NCBI GenBank assembly: GCA_024281675.1
Contig: JAMXAG010000001.1
Location: forward strand, 1 to 64,000
Length of the DNA: 64,000 nucleotides
Source of the DNA: Nitrosomonas sp.
Lineage (GTDB): Bacteria > Pseudomonadota > Gammaproteobacteria > Burkholderiales > Nitrosomonadaceae
Reading direction: 5' to 3'
This document shows, piece after piece, positions 9,192 through 18,037 of this stretch (the first letter of the stretch is position 1; every line of letters begins with the position of its first letter). Under the pieces are notes generated by a model, which ran no database searches, had not been told where the DNA came from, and worked only from the letters and a program-made list of their open reading frames with translations. A program made the position numbers and the translations under genes.

Positions 9192-11042
9192 TCAAGCATT
9201 TTTGCTACGAACATGCTCTGTAGCGGCGGCGATTTCGGCGCGTATTCTAGCGGATGCGGCGGCAGTTGCCTCCTTGTCGGCTTGAGAGCGAGCAAATAAC
9301 GCTTCTTTCGCCATAATTTCGACTGTTTCCCGTTCAGTTGCGATTTCTAAAGCTTGCGATTCCAGCGTAATGCGTTCTTGTATCGCAATGAGCGTTGCTG
9401 ATTCGGCCCTGGCTTTCTCCAACGTAATTTTGGTGGCAATTTTTTCAGCTTCCAATTTAGCTTTGGCTTTGTTACTGGCGATAATTTTAGCTTGTGCTCT
9501 GGTTATTGCGAGCCCGGTAATTCTTTGCTCGACTTCTAACCGCTCAAGAACAGCTTGTTTCGCGTCATTGAGTGCTTGGGCGCGGATTTCTGAGTCTGCC
9601 AGTAACCGTTGATCGAGCTCTGCTTTAGCCTGGGTATCTTGCGCAATCAGTTCGTCTAGCTGTGCCTTTGCTTCGGCTGTGGTTTTTAATCTGGTTTCTG
9701 CTTCAACTCTTTTTTTCGCGGCGTTACGCGCAACTTGTTCAGCTTGCGCGCGTGCTTCTGCTTCTTTGATCGCTTTTTCGTCTGCTTTTATGCGCTTCTG
9801 ATATTCTTTTTCAGCTTCTTTTTCAGCTTCTTTTTTTGCTTGAGCCATTTGTATTGCTTCTTTTTCGACTTGTAAAGTAGCTTCAGCAGCGGTCAATGCG
9901 GCAGCTTCAACTTGTGCCCGCTGGATGGCTTGCTTGAGTGTTTCAGATTCAGTAATCAGACGGGATTTGATTAAATCAGCCGCAGCATTTTCTTGTGTAA
10001 TGATGGATTCGGCTATTTCCTTGCTAACAGATTCTGCTTCTGCACGATTGCGTGCAGCGATGACCGCGTATTGATCAGCGGCTGTTCTTTCGTTGGCTTT
10101 CTCTATAGCCATTGCTTCAGCTTCCGCTCTGTCTAGGGCTGCATGGGTGGCTGCTATTTCAGCACGAAGACGATATTGTTTTTGGTTTTGGCTCGTTCTT
10201 TCAGCATCAAGTCGTTGTTGGGCCTGCTCAAGCGCTTGTGCTTCTAGGTTTGCAATGATTTGTTTTTCTGCAAAAGTTTGATTCTCGACTGCTTCTCGTG
10301 CTTTTGCTAATGTGAGTATTTTTTGATCTTCTTGTATTTTTGCTTGGATAAGCTGCGTCGTATGCGTTTCAGCTTCGATAATTTCAAGTGCAATTTGTTG
10401 CGCTTCTTCAGCAAGCCGGGCTTTCCGGATGGCGGCTTCGGTGGCTTCCTTTTCTTTCGTAGCGGTTGTGTGGGCTTGATCAAGGGCAATGGCTTCTGCT
10501 GCGACACGTTGTTGCATTTTTTCGATATTCACAGCCTCCAACTTGATTTTTGATTCCAATATGGCATTTAACGCTTTATCGGCTTTAAGTTTTTCTTCGG
10601 CTAAATGCTTGGCTTTGCTTTCAAGTTCGTAGCGAATATTGGCTTCTTTTTCTGCCAGCGCTTCGGCTTTTGCTCTCATTCGCGCTTGCTCAGTGGCTTC
10701 AGCTTCGGCTTGTATGCGGTTTTCTGCTGTAGCCCGAGCGATAGCTTCGACACGGGCACGAGCTTCTGCTGCTACACGCGCTTTATTTTCTGCTTCGATA
10801 CGCTGGCGAGCTTCTTTAATGGTTTGATCTTCTAAGTTTAATCTTTCATGCCGTGTATCTTCAAATTCACGTTGGGTATCTTTGGTAATGTGTATGTGCT
10901 GGTCGTAAGTAAGCGTATCTTGCGAATTTTCATCGGGTTGCGCATGATCATTCTGTATGTCAGCTGCTTCCTGTTCGGTAAGATCAGAGTCTGAGGCAGA
11001 AATTTTACGCAACGAATCAAGCAAGCGTGTTTTAAATGTCAT
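9192..11042 (-). CDS. Large Ala/Glu-rich coiled-coil protein
   Basis: A 616-residue protein that is almost entirely charged and helical: from about residue 55 to the end it repeats short units of the type AEAxARAEAEAxAxEKA, with very high Ala, Glu, Lys, Arg and Gln content and almost no Gly, Pro or Trp. It should form one very long coiled coil, perhaps 80 nm if continuous. There is no signal peptide, no transmembrane segment and no catalytic motif. The composition resembles TolA or IgA-binding-type helical spacers, but no end domain is recognised, so a structural or scaffolding role is only a guess. It takes the position downstream of gmk-rpoZ where many proteobacteria have spoT, but lies 430 bases away and is probably a separate unit. 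Confidence 0.75.
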   Translation of the reverse strand: MTFKTRLLDSLRKISASDSDLTEQEAADIQNDHAQPDENSQDTLTYDQHIHITKDTQREFEDTRHERLNLEDQTIKEARQRIEAENKARVAAEARARVEAIARATAENRIQAEAEATEQARMRAKAEALAEKEANIRYELESKAKHLAEEKLKADKALNAILESKIKLEAVNIEKMQQRVAAEAIALDQAHTTATKEKEATEAAIRKARLAEEAQQIALEIIEAETHTTQLIQAKIQEDQKILTLAKAREAVENQTFAEKQIIANLEAQALEQAQQRLDAERTSQNQKQYRLRAEIAATHAALDRAEAEAMAIEKANERTAADQYAVIAARNRAEAESVSKEIAESIITQENAAADLIKSRLITESETLKQAIQRAQVEAAALTAAEATLQVEKEAIQMAQAKKEAEKEAEKEYQKRIKADEKAIKEAEARAQAEQVARNAAKKRVEAETRLKTTAEAKAQLDELIAQDTQAKAELDQRLLADSEIRAQALNDAKQAVLERLEVEQRITGLAITRAQAKIIASNKAKAKLEAEKIATKITLEKARAESATLIAIQERITLESQALEIATERETVEIMAKEALFARSQADKEATAAASARIRAEIAAATEHVRSKNA

Positions 11043-11471
11043 GGCTGATTAATCAAGGCGTAAAAGATAAATTAAAGTGGATCAACGATTGAGAATCAAT
11101 AAGTGACTACTTTAACAATCTTTGAGAAACAAGCTTGCTTTAAAAAAACAGGGAAATAGCATCTGTTTATGGATTACTGATGAACAGAATCCCTTTGTGC
11201 AGACGAAGATGGTTTTAGTGCAGGAACGCTCTGGTGTTATTTTAAATGATAGTGCATTGTATAATTTTTGAATGTACATTCCGGAATGCGCCGTTCCGGT
11301 TTATTCAGTTTTACCGCATTGTTCTGGATACTTCCATACGATTTAGAAAGATTCTTAAAATTGCAATGTAAAAAATCAAAACAATACGTTCGTTAAAGCG
11401 CGATGTGTTTATAAAGAGTTCAAACGCTAACGGTTTCTTATCTAAACCAATTTATTGCGCAGCTTCAGAAT
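11043..11471. other. Intergenic region between the coiled-coil gene and rpoZ
   Basis: About 430 bases with no supported gene. A small inverted repeat (CCGGAA-7-TTCCGG, 11281-11299) lies in the middle and could be a weak terminator for the rpoZ transcript. The 5' region of the coiled-coil gene probably contains its promoter, but I see no convincing -35/-10 pair. Confidence 0.4.
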
Positions 11472-11678
11472 TTACAGGCTTTTAGGATTAAGAATATCCA
11501 TATCGACTTTGCCTTGGGCCAATTCACGCAAAGCAATAACCGTTGGTTTGTCACGCAAAGGTTCCACCATCGGTGCTGAGCCTATGGCTAATTGCCGAGC
11601 GCGCGCGGTTGCAACCAGAGTCATATCAAATCGGTTAGGGATTCTTTTTAAACAATCATCAACAGTAATTCGTGCCAT
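11472..11678 (-). CDS. rpoZ: RNA polymerase omega subunit
   Basis: A 68-residue omega subunit, which helps fold and assemble the beta' subunit. The N-terminus [20 protein letters not shown] and the following [10 protein letters not shown] are diagnostic, as is the [15 protein letters not shown] segment. Length fits the family for betaproteobacteria (about 67-70 residues). It follows gmk by 47 bases on the same strand, the order conserved in proteobacteria, so the two are likely co-transcribed. The usual downstream gene spoT is absent here. Confidence 0.95.
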   Translation of the reverse strand: MARITVDDCLKRIPNRFDMTLVATARARQLAIGSAPMVEPLRDKPTVIALRELAQGKVDMDILNPKSL

Positions 11679-11725
11679 AGCATCCAGAAAAATAAATGAG
11701 AAAAATTTTGTTCAAAATAGTTAAA

Positions 11726-12340
11726 TTAAGATAACTGACTAATTAAGGCGTGATATTTGATTAACTGTCGGTGTTTTCTTAAACGTTCCGCTTTAATAAT
11801 GCAGACTAATTCATGGAGTGCGTATTCTAACTGATTATTGATGACAATATAATCAAAGTCGTGAATATGGCTGACTTCCTCTCGAGCCGCGGTCAATCTT
11901 TTTTGAATAACTTCTGGATCGTCTTGACCCCTTGAATTCAAGCGTATCGCCAGGGCTTCGAGGGAGGGGGGGAGAATAAAGATACCAATCGATCTCGTAA
12001 AAATCCGCTGCACTTGCTTTGCACCCTGACAATCAATTTCTAGAACAATGTCTTGTCCAGCCGAAATTTTTTCGTGAATCCATTTTTCGGAGGTGCCATA
12101 AAAATTACCATAAACCTCCGCGCTCTCTAAAAATTCTCCATTGTTGAGCATGCGCTGGAAAGTTTCCCGGCTGACGAAATGATAATCTTCGCCATCAACT
12201 TCAGACGAACGAGGTGACCGGGTTGTATGAGAAATGGATAAATTTAAACCAAGATCTGATTGAAGCAATGACTTGACTAAGCTTGTTTTTCCGGCACCTG
12301 AGGGGGCACTGATAATAAACAAATCTCCTGAAGTATCCAT
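11726..12340 (-). CDS. gmk: Guanylate kinase
   Basis: A 204-residue cytoplasmic enzyme that phosphorylates GMP to GDP with ATP. The P-loop is SAPSGAGKTSL (about residues 11-21). The GMP-binding pattern is HTTRSPRSSEVDGEDYHF (Arg, Arg and Glu at the expected spacing), followed by YGNFYGT and the lid/core motif VLEIDCQGAKQV. Length is normal. It is upstream of rpoZ in the usual arrangement. It also offers an internal comparison for the guanylate-kinase-like domain of the TIR fusion at 56.7-57.8 kb: the P-loop Lys-Thr here is Lys-Asp there. Confidence 0.97.
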   Translation of the reverse strand: MDTSGDLFIISAPSGAGKTSLVKSLLQSDLGLNLSISHTTRSPRSSEVDGEDYHFVSRETFQRMLNNGEFLESAEVYGNFYGTSEKWIHEKISAGQDIVLEIDCQGAKQVQRIFTRSIGIFILPPSLEALAIRLNSRGQDDPEVIQKRLTAAREEVSHIHDFDYIVINNQLEYALHELVCIIKAERLRKHRQLIKYHALISQLS

Positions 12341-12371
12341 GGGTTTTCTGATCTGGTATTAATCGTTAATT

Positions 12372-13922
12372 TTATTTAGTGTTCAGTATCGCTAAAACTT
12401 GGCTTTTTAAAATCTTAATCAAACGGATCTCTTCATGCGCTGTTTCTTCGGAAGCATCAAATTCGCGATCGCCATAAATAAAACCAATGGGTCTTTTATT
12501 CAGCACGAGTGGCAAGACAATAAAACTACGCGCATCCGGTAATACAGCACGATACCATTGAGGCAACATTTCAAATACTTTGGGTGCCTTCGCATTGGAG
12601 ATCAGCAGATCAGAGTCTTTTTCCATTGCAAGATAAAATAAATCGACTGACGGTGTAATGGGAAAATGAAAAGCTTTTTGAAATTCAGCGCTGTTCTTAC
12701 CGAAAGAAGTACGTGCACGGTACTGATTTTTTTGCGTATCCCTCAAGCACAATGTAATAAACCGAAATCCGAGACTATTATAATAGTATTCTAAAATCAA
12801 TAACATCAAATCACTGAGCTTATAGTTACCGGTGGTAATGATTTCTGTTACGTCTTGAATGGCAGATAGTAACAATGCTGCTGAATTATAAGGTTTGCCA
12901 CTGGCGTGACGTTGGGTAATTTGTATTTCATCGATGCGCGTATCGGTTAGTGCGAATTCTGCCAGAATATTATCTTTTGCTTTTTGTTCGGATTCAACCA
13001 GTTGCTTGTAACTGGATTCCTTGTCTTCAACAGGATCAGGAAATAAATTAATATTTGCCTTGAGCGCGGTTGTTTCGGTTGTTGCTTGTTGTATCAGAAG
13101 ATCAAGTTTTGGCATATCGAGATTGAACGCTTTGCCAAATCTCGCCAGAGTATTGTTTTTAGAAGATAAGTGTTCTCCAGAGTTGGTATTGATCGCAAAT
13201 TGTGCGGAAGCTTCCCCAAACTCCGCTGCTTGCTGAATCCATTCTTGTTTATTTTTGGCTGGACTAAGCGTGCCTGAGGGTCTATTTTTCGTGGCATGAA
13301 TGATGCTGGCAGGTATATTCCATTTTTCGAGGATGGTTTCTGTAAAATCACTTAAGCTACAAGAATACAATTTTCGTGCAGCTAGCTCCGGGGTACAATT
13401 TTCTTCCTTTGCTAGTGCCATAACTTCTTGGTATTTTTCTGGTTCATAAGCTGCCAGTAGCAAACGTCCCATGTTTTTAAATAAGGCCGCGATGGCAACC
13501 TCTTCAACATGATCAAATTGACTATGTTTGGCAAGTTCTTGACATAGCATGCTTGCTGTAAGCGCTTCGATTAGTTCGGCACGAACAAATTCGGCATGTT
13601 TACCCGCCAATACTTTGTCAACCAGAAGAATCGCCAGCGCGCAGGTCTTGACGGTTTCAAATCCGAGCAAAAAAATTGCTTTGGTGATACTCGTGACAAC
13701 TTGATTAGAACTTGAACGAAAAGCGATGGAATTGGATAGACGGAGAATCTTTTGTGTTAACGATACATCGGACAAAATAAAATGTGACAATTGCCGTATC
13801 GACTCATCTTCGGACGTGGATAATTGCACAATCTGGGTGATTGCGCCTCCTAAAGATGGAAGATCTAAATCATCATCAATGGTTTTTAGAAGTTGCTCTT
13901 TTAAAGAATACCTAGTATCCAC
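12372..13922 (-). CDS. HDOD-domain regulatory protein with GAF-like C-terminus
   Basis: A 516-residue protein. The HDOD domain occupies about residues 10-215: LPSLGGAITQIVQLS at the start, VSLTQKILRLSNSIAF, and the helix IFLLGFETVKTCALA are the usual landmarks, with the degenerate HD site typical of HDOD proteins (no full set of metal ligands). Residues 330-510 have the pattern of a GAF sensor (EYYYNSLGFRFITLCLRD, then FIVLPLVLNKRPIGFIYGD). The pair HDOD-GAF is a common signalling architecture whose partners vary. No signal peptide. It ends 31 bases before gmk on the same strand and may be read together with it. The ligand and the target are unknown. Confidence 0.85.
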   Translation of the reverse strand: MDTRYSLKEQLLKTIDDDLDLPSLGGAITQIVQLSTSEDESIRQLSHFILSDVSLTQKILRLSNSIAFRSSSNQVVTSITKAIFLLGFETVKTCALAILLVDKVLAGKHAEFVRAELIEALTASMLCQELAKHSQFDHVEEVAIAALFKNMGRLLLAAYEPEKYQEVMALAKEENCTPELAARKLYSCSLSDFTETILEKWNIPASIIHATKNRPSGTLSPAKNKQEWIQQAAEFGEASAQFAINTNSGEHLSSKNNTLARFGKAFNLDMPKLDLLIQQATTETTALKANINLFPDPVEDKESSYKQLVESEQKAKDNILAEFALTDTRIDEIQITQRHASGKPYNSAALLLSAIQDVTEIITTGNYKLSDLMLLILEYYYNSLGFRFITLCLRDTQKNQYRARTSFGKNSAEFQKAFHFPITPSVDLFYLAMEKDSDLLISNAKAPKVFEMLPQWYRAVLPDARSFIVLPLVLNKRPIGFIYGDREFDASEETAHEEIRLIKILKSQVLAILNTK

Positions 13923-14182
13923 TTTATCTGGATGTGAAGTAGTCAGATTTTTATCCTTTGCGAAGAGTCGCTATAAAGAAACCTTGTTGTTGGCATAAGT
14001 AAGGAGTATTTGATTGAATGATAATACAGATTACGTTGATAGCAATAGTTTTGTAGTGTGTTCGGCGTGATAAAATTCGCATGCCATCAAGAATATGTGT
14101 ATGCAGTTTCACAAGGTCGTCAAAATTGTAGTCGTTTCCTTGGCGATGAAACAGTCAGAAAATGTAATGATCAATTAAAGCT

Positions 14183-14231
14183 GGGTGCTTTTTAGCATCC
14201 CAATGTAAACAGAGTGACCTGTTTACATTGG
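14183..14231. terminator. Tandem hairpins, probable terminator
   Basis: Two adjacent inverted repeats. The larger has a perfect 13-bp stem (CCAATGTAAACAG at 14200-14212 with CTGTTTACATTGG at 14219-14231) and a 6-base loop. The smaller (GGGTGCT...AGCATCCC, 14183-14200) abuts it. They lie 65 bases past the stop of the haloperoxidase-like gene and before the HDOD gene, so termination of the former on the minus strand is the simplest role. Confidence 0.55.
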
Positions 14232-14295
14232 TTAATGCATCATTCGATTGCTATTCAATGTTTGAAGTATAAAGGGAAGGACATATTTCTGATGT

Positions 14296-16023
14296 TTAGC
14301 TTAATTTCATAACTTGTCCCTGCGTAATATGGATCATTTGGCGATCAAAAGACCGGAAGGTGAAAGCAGTGGGTCTTTCCGCATACTCTAGTGTACGTTT
14401 ACGTAGAATTTCAATTGCGATCTGTTCGCCAAGTCGCATACTTCTGGTATTGTCGCTGCGCCAGTGCACTCCACCCATACTACGACCCATGGCGACATTA
14501 CTCGCAATCTTGTTTAGTTCTCCGCCCACAGTCATTTTGTTAGCATCTTGACCTGCATAGGGCTCAGGTGCATTGAAAATTTCTCCACTAATATGCGTTC
14601 CTGGTTGCAATAAATGTTGCAGTTCCAACGGATCTTTACGGTTTTTGTTTTCTTGTGCGGAACTCAGTAGATCATTCAATTTGGCGTCTTCGTCGAACCA
14701 AGCTTTGAGTACGGTGACGCATGCACCCGCTACAGTGGCATGACCTGCACCATAAGCAGGATGGTTAGGTGAGCCAGCCGAGAATGCAATTGGTAGAAAT
14801 AGGGTTTCATCGCCACCACCGTTTTGCGTATTATTATGCATCTTGATTCTAGCTGCCGCTTCGGTTCCAGCGACCCAAGCAGGTAAGCCATAGTTACGTT
14901 GACGGCAGTTGAATCCATTGAATTGCATTTGCACAAGTCCGCCATAGACTTCCGGTCGAGCGCGGCGGTGAACAAGCCATTTTTGACGCCAAACGACTTT
15001 TAATGCACGGCTTGCGACTTCTGAAACCAGTGTCAATAGATCGGGGCCACCGAGAGTCGCAAAATTACCTTCGCGTGCATATAAATTACCTTTATAGGGA
15101 TTACCATTATTCAATGGCGCACCAATGGAGTCCAGAAACAAAGCTGCATTAAAGTAAGCCTGGTGCAGTGCATCGCGGTTAACAAAACGAGCAAGATCAC
15201 GCATGGTTGAAATATAACGAGTGACTTCAGGATAATAAGTTTCGCGGCCCGCTAATTGGTCTCCGTAATAATTGCACTTGCCATAATCTCGCCCAAACTT
15301 ATCCTTGCCAGTGTTCTGTGCTCGTAACCAATCACTGTGATTTGTTAGAAAATCTTTTCCTCTAATATAGGGAACTTGTCTTGGGTCGATGGTTTGTACA
15401 CCATAAGGGACATTGCGGATAAAAAACTGGCTAACCAGTGGGCCGTATTCCTCATCATGTAATCCGCAACGAAACACGGTTTGTTGTGTAAGATTAAGTG
15501 CGCCATTAGCTTGTGGCAAATCTAAGCCCATTCGCAGCCGACCTTGTGCCATATCAGTGTTTAAAGCTGTGTTAAATACGCTTTCTATCTCTGCTGCAGC
15601 AATCTGGACAGTCGGATCTGTTGCTAAAGAAGCCAGCGGTAGATCACGGAGTAGCGCCATCCAATATAATTCAGTCATTTCGGCAGCAGTGCTGTCAGAT
15701 AAGATGTCTGGCGCTGGTAACATTTCCAGATCCTTGGGATCGGGGCCATGTACTTCAGTTGCTGCGCCAGACAGTGGGCTTGTGAATTTTGCACTTGTTA
15801 AAATGACAAGTGGATCATTGGTTGGGTAAGTTCCTCCGGGAACGTCTTCGAAATTGTTTGGTGCACCAGCTTCGATTTGCAAGCAGGTATTCTTGAATTT
15901 TCGGTAAGCAGAAGCATCGACTTCTCCATATTCATTATGTGGCAGAGTTTTATGAAAGTTGCCAATGAATGGAGTTTCAGAAGTAATTAATGATTCGTCA
16001 TGATTGGGGGTTGGAAAGGTCAT
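14296..16023 (-). CDS. Vanadium-dependent haloperoxidase/PAP2-superfamily protein
   Basis: A 575-residue protein of the vanadium haloperoxidase group. The vanadate/phosphate-binding residues can be found: KWLVHRRARPE (about 349-358), HPAYGAGHATVAG (about 420-432, corresponding to the PSGH block with the catalytic His), and SMGGVHWRSDNTRS (about 512-525, the SRxxxGxHxxxD block). The long N-terminal portion fits bromoperoxidase-like bacterial members rather than short acid phosphatases. No signal peptide or Tat motif is visible, so it appears cytoplasmic, or exported by an unrecognised route. Whether it halogenates, or acts as a phosphatase, cannot be told from sequence. It is flanked by intergenic regions and is probably monocistronic; TCTCCTGT on the plus strand (AGGAGA on the minus) precedes the start. 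Confidence 0.85.
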   Translation of the reverse strand: MTFPTPNHDESLITSETPFIGNFHKTLPHNEYGEVDASAYRKFKNTCLQIEAGAPNNFEDVPGGTYPTNDPLVILTSAKFTSPLSGAATEVHGPDPKDLEMLPAPDILSDSTAAEMTELYWMALLRDLPLASLATDPTVQIAAAEIESVFNTALNTDMAQGRLRMGLDLPQANGALNLTQQTVFRCGLHDEEYGPLVSQFFIRNVPYGVQTIDPRQVPYIRGKDFLTNHSDWLRAQNTGKDKFGRDYGKCNYYGDQLAGRETYYPEVTRYISTMRDLARFVNRDALHQAYFNAALFLDSIGAPLNNGNPYKGNLYAREGNFATLGGPDLLTLVSEVASRALKVVWRQKWLVHRRARPEVYGGLVQMQFNGFNCRQRNYGLPAWVAGTEAAARIKMHNNTQNGGGDETLFLPIAFSAGSPNHPAYGAGHATVAGACVTVLKAWFDEDAKLNDLLSSAQENKNRKDPLELQHLLQPGTHISGEIFNAPEPYAGQDANKMTVGGELNKIASNVAMGRSMGGVHWRSDNTRSMRLGEQIAIEILRKRTLEYAERPTAFTFRSFDRQMIHITQGQVMKLS

Positions 16024-16513
16024 TGGATATTCTCCTGTCTGTTTGTTATGTGTGAATCGGTGGGTATTGCATCAAAGCGAATAGCAGAAAAATTACGCGA
16101 AAATGAACTGTGATTTTCTGATAAAGCTATTTCTTATATTTGCGCAAACATTGTCGCAGTACCCCCCATAAATTATCTGTGGTATTTACCACATAGATTT
16201 AAATGCGCTGCGTCTGATTGAGTGGACGGAGAAGTTATCAGATTCACACTTATCGTTCAGGGAATACCGAAGCAGTCCAACTATTGCATTTCTACAGTAA
16301 GGCGCAGTTTTTTATTGGCTTAGGAGAAGAAGCTTTCAGTACCCAGTTATTTTGGGAAGTCAGTTATGAGTACAAAGCTATTTTGTTGAAACTATCGACA
16401 ATGATAACGAGGAAGTTATAAATCAACTCAAAGTGATGAAAGGAGCGAGAGGAATGTTTGGGCAACTCTGCTCTTTAGAACTCGGTCGCAAGCGACCGAG
16501 TTCTTTATAACGA
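16024..16513. other. Intergenic region between dsbA and the haloperoxidase-like gene
   Basis: About 490 bases without a gene that I can support. A short frame on the plus strand reads FVETIDNDNEEVINQLKVM (near 16380-16440) but lacks a clear start and homology. A strong inverted repeat lies at 16478-16503, just past the end of dsbA. TGTGG-TATTTA-CCACA (around 16180-16196) is a minor inverted repeat upstream of the haloperoxidase-like gene and could be regulatory. Confidence 0.4.
16478..16503. terminator. Inverted repeat, probable dsbA terminator
   Basis: GAACTCGGTC-GCAAGC-GACCGAGTTC, a 10-bp perfect stem that can extend to 12 bp with a 2-base loop, 11 bases past the dsbA stop codon. A short T run (TTCTTTAT) follows on the plus side only; on the minus side the tail is TAAAGAGC, so termination would be atypical or bidirectional. 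Confidence 0.55.
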
Positions 16514-17152
16514 TTATTTCTCCTTGCGTGCTTTGTCAATCAAGGCATTTAACGTTTTGATCGTGTCTTCAGGAGTGGGGCTCATGCCGCCACTGGTTAG
16601 ATATTTGCCATTTACAACTATAGCGGGCACTCCGGTCAGTTGATATTGGCGTGACATTTGTGTCGATTTGGCGACTTGGTTTTGTACGGCAAAGGAGCGA
16701 TAGGTGTCTTCGAATTTTTTCCGATCAATGCCTTCCTTTTCAATCCAGCCGAATACAACGGCTTCATCACTTAGGTCAATCTTTCCGCGATGAATCGCAT
16801 GGTAGATTTTGTCGTGCAATGGATCGAGCAATCCCATTGCCTCTATCGTATAGAATACTTTGGCGCCCGTTGTCCAATTGGGCCTAAAAATCGCTGGAAC
16901 ATAACGGAAGTCGACATCTGAAGGGATGTTTTGCGCCCAAGTTTTGACATGAGGGTGCAAGCTATCACAGTGTGGACAGCCATACCAGAAAAATTCTAAT
17001 ACTTCGATCTTGCTGTCGTCCCGTGTGGGTTGTGAGTTCTTTAGGATGGTGTAATTTTTGCCTTCCACCAATTCAGCATATGCATTGGTAAAACTTACCA
17101 AACTAAAACAGAATAAGAAAAAAAGAGGCATAAAAAAAATGCGATGATTCAT
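16514..17152 (-). CDS. dsbA: Thiol:disulfide interchange protein DsbA
   Basis: A 212-residue periplasmic oxidase that introduces disulfide bonds. Signal peptide at residues 1-26 (FFMPLFFLFCFSLVSFTNAYA, cleavage after AYA). The thioredoxin-fold active site is CPHC in FFWYGCPHCDSLHPH (about 54-60), and the cis-proline loop is GVPAIVVNGKYL (about 168-180). Length is normal for DsbA. It is downstream of a SPOR-domain gene and argS, a gene order conserved in betaproteobacteria. The first-neighbour spacing (114 bases) allows its own promoter. Confidence 0.95.
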   Translation of the reverse strand: MNHRIFFMPLFFLFCFSLVSFTNAYAELVEGKNYTILKNSQPTRDDSKIEVLEFFWYGCPHCDSLHPHVKTWAQNIPSDVDFRYVPAIFRPNWTTGAKVFYTIEAMGLLDPLHDKIYHAIHRGKIDLSDEAVVFGWIEKEGIDRKKFEDTYRSFAVQNQVAKSTQMSRQYQLTGVPAIVVNGKYLTSGGMSPTPEDTIKTLNALIDKARKEK

Positions 17153-17266
17153 TCTAACTCCTTAAAAAAAATGTTTGACCCACTCGCAAATAACGAATGA
17201 TGTATTCTCATTCAAAAACGAACTACCACTTAACAGGTTGTTAAATTGGCACGATATCACAAGTTC

Positions 17267-18016
17267 CTATTGTGTCTTGATAAATTGCGCTGTAATGCCA
17301 TTTTCCCTTAACGAAGCATTCGTTTGATCGGCGTCTTCTTTCTTGGCGAAAGGGCCTACTCGTACCCTATACCACGTTCCTTTCCCTGATAAATCAATCG
17401 GCTGTATTGATGCGAGTATGCCGAGGAGCGCAAGCCTTGCTTTCAGATTTTCGGCATCACTGATCGTTCTGAATGATCCGGCCTGCAGGATGAATTTTTC
17501 TTTTGTGGCAGCAGTCGCATTATTTTTAATTGCGGAAGGTACTGTTTGCGGTGATTGCATCAATTCTTTAGAATGAACGCTGGGGGGAGCAATAGCCTGC
17601 AATGCGGGTTTTTCGGCAGATTTGGTAGTATTATTTTCCTGCGGTTTAGTGTTTGGTGAGGGCGATTGCATTGCACGTTGTGTGGAAGGGTGATCAACTT
17701 CGGGTTCATCAATGCCAGGCAGTATCTTATAAAAATCAAAGCGCGGTTTTTCCTCGACAACGGTGATCGGTGTTTCTGGCATTACTTTTTCCGCTGCTGT
17801 CGATTTTTCAGGGGAGGGCTGTGTGTCTTTCTTCACTGCAGCGGTGGGATTTTTATCATCTGATAAATAAGGGCTAGGAGCATAGCTAAGATATAACCAT
17901 ATACCGATGGCACTCATAATACCGAGTGCATATCCAACAAAACCACCGAAAAAAGCTGACCCCCCTTTTTCAGATGAAGACTTTGAAGATTTCTGTGATT
18001 TATAATCTCGACTCAT
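17267..18016 (-). CDS. SPOR-domain inner-membrane protein (FtsN-like)
   Basis: A 249-residue bitopic protein. The N-terminus is a short cytoplasmic Ser/Lys-rich tail, followed by one transmembrane segment (about residues 24-46, GGFVGYALGIMSAIGIWLYLSY), a long Pro/Thr/Lys-rich periplasmic linker, and a C-terminal SPOR domain (about 172-247, beginning FILQAGSFRTISDAENLKARL and with WYRVRVGPFAKKEDA). SPOR domains bind denuded peptidoglycan at the division septum, so a role in cell division or wall remodelling is likely; the layout matches FtsN. It lies 21 bases downstream of argS on the same strand, the position of ftsN-like genes in betaproteobacteria. Confidence 0.88.
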   Translation of the reverse strand: MSRDYKSQKSSKSSSEKGGSAFFGGFVGYALGIMSAIGIWLYLSYAPSPYLSDDKNPTAAVKKDTQPSPEKSTAAEKVMPETPITVVEEKPRFDFYKILPGIDEPEVDHPSTQRAMQSPSPNTKPQENNTTKSAEKPALQAIAPPSVHSKELMQSPQTVPSAIKNNATAATKEKFILQAGSFRTISDAENLKARLALLGILASIQPIDLSGKGTWYRVRVGPFAKKEDADQTNASLRENGITAQFIKTQ

Positions 18017-18037
18017 GAAAGACCCTATGCAATCCTG

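Noticed and set aside
16218-16421. 67-residue plus-strand frame between dsbA and the haloperoxidase-like gene
   Set aside because: No family, no Shine-Dalgarno sequence, and it spans only intergenic DNA; composition is not convincing.
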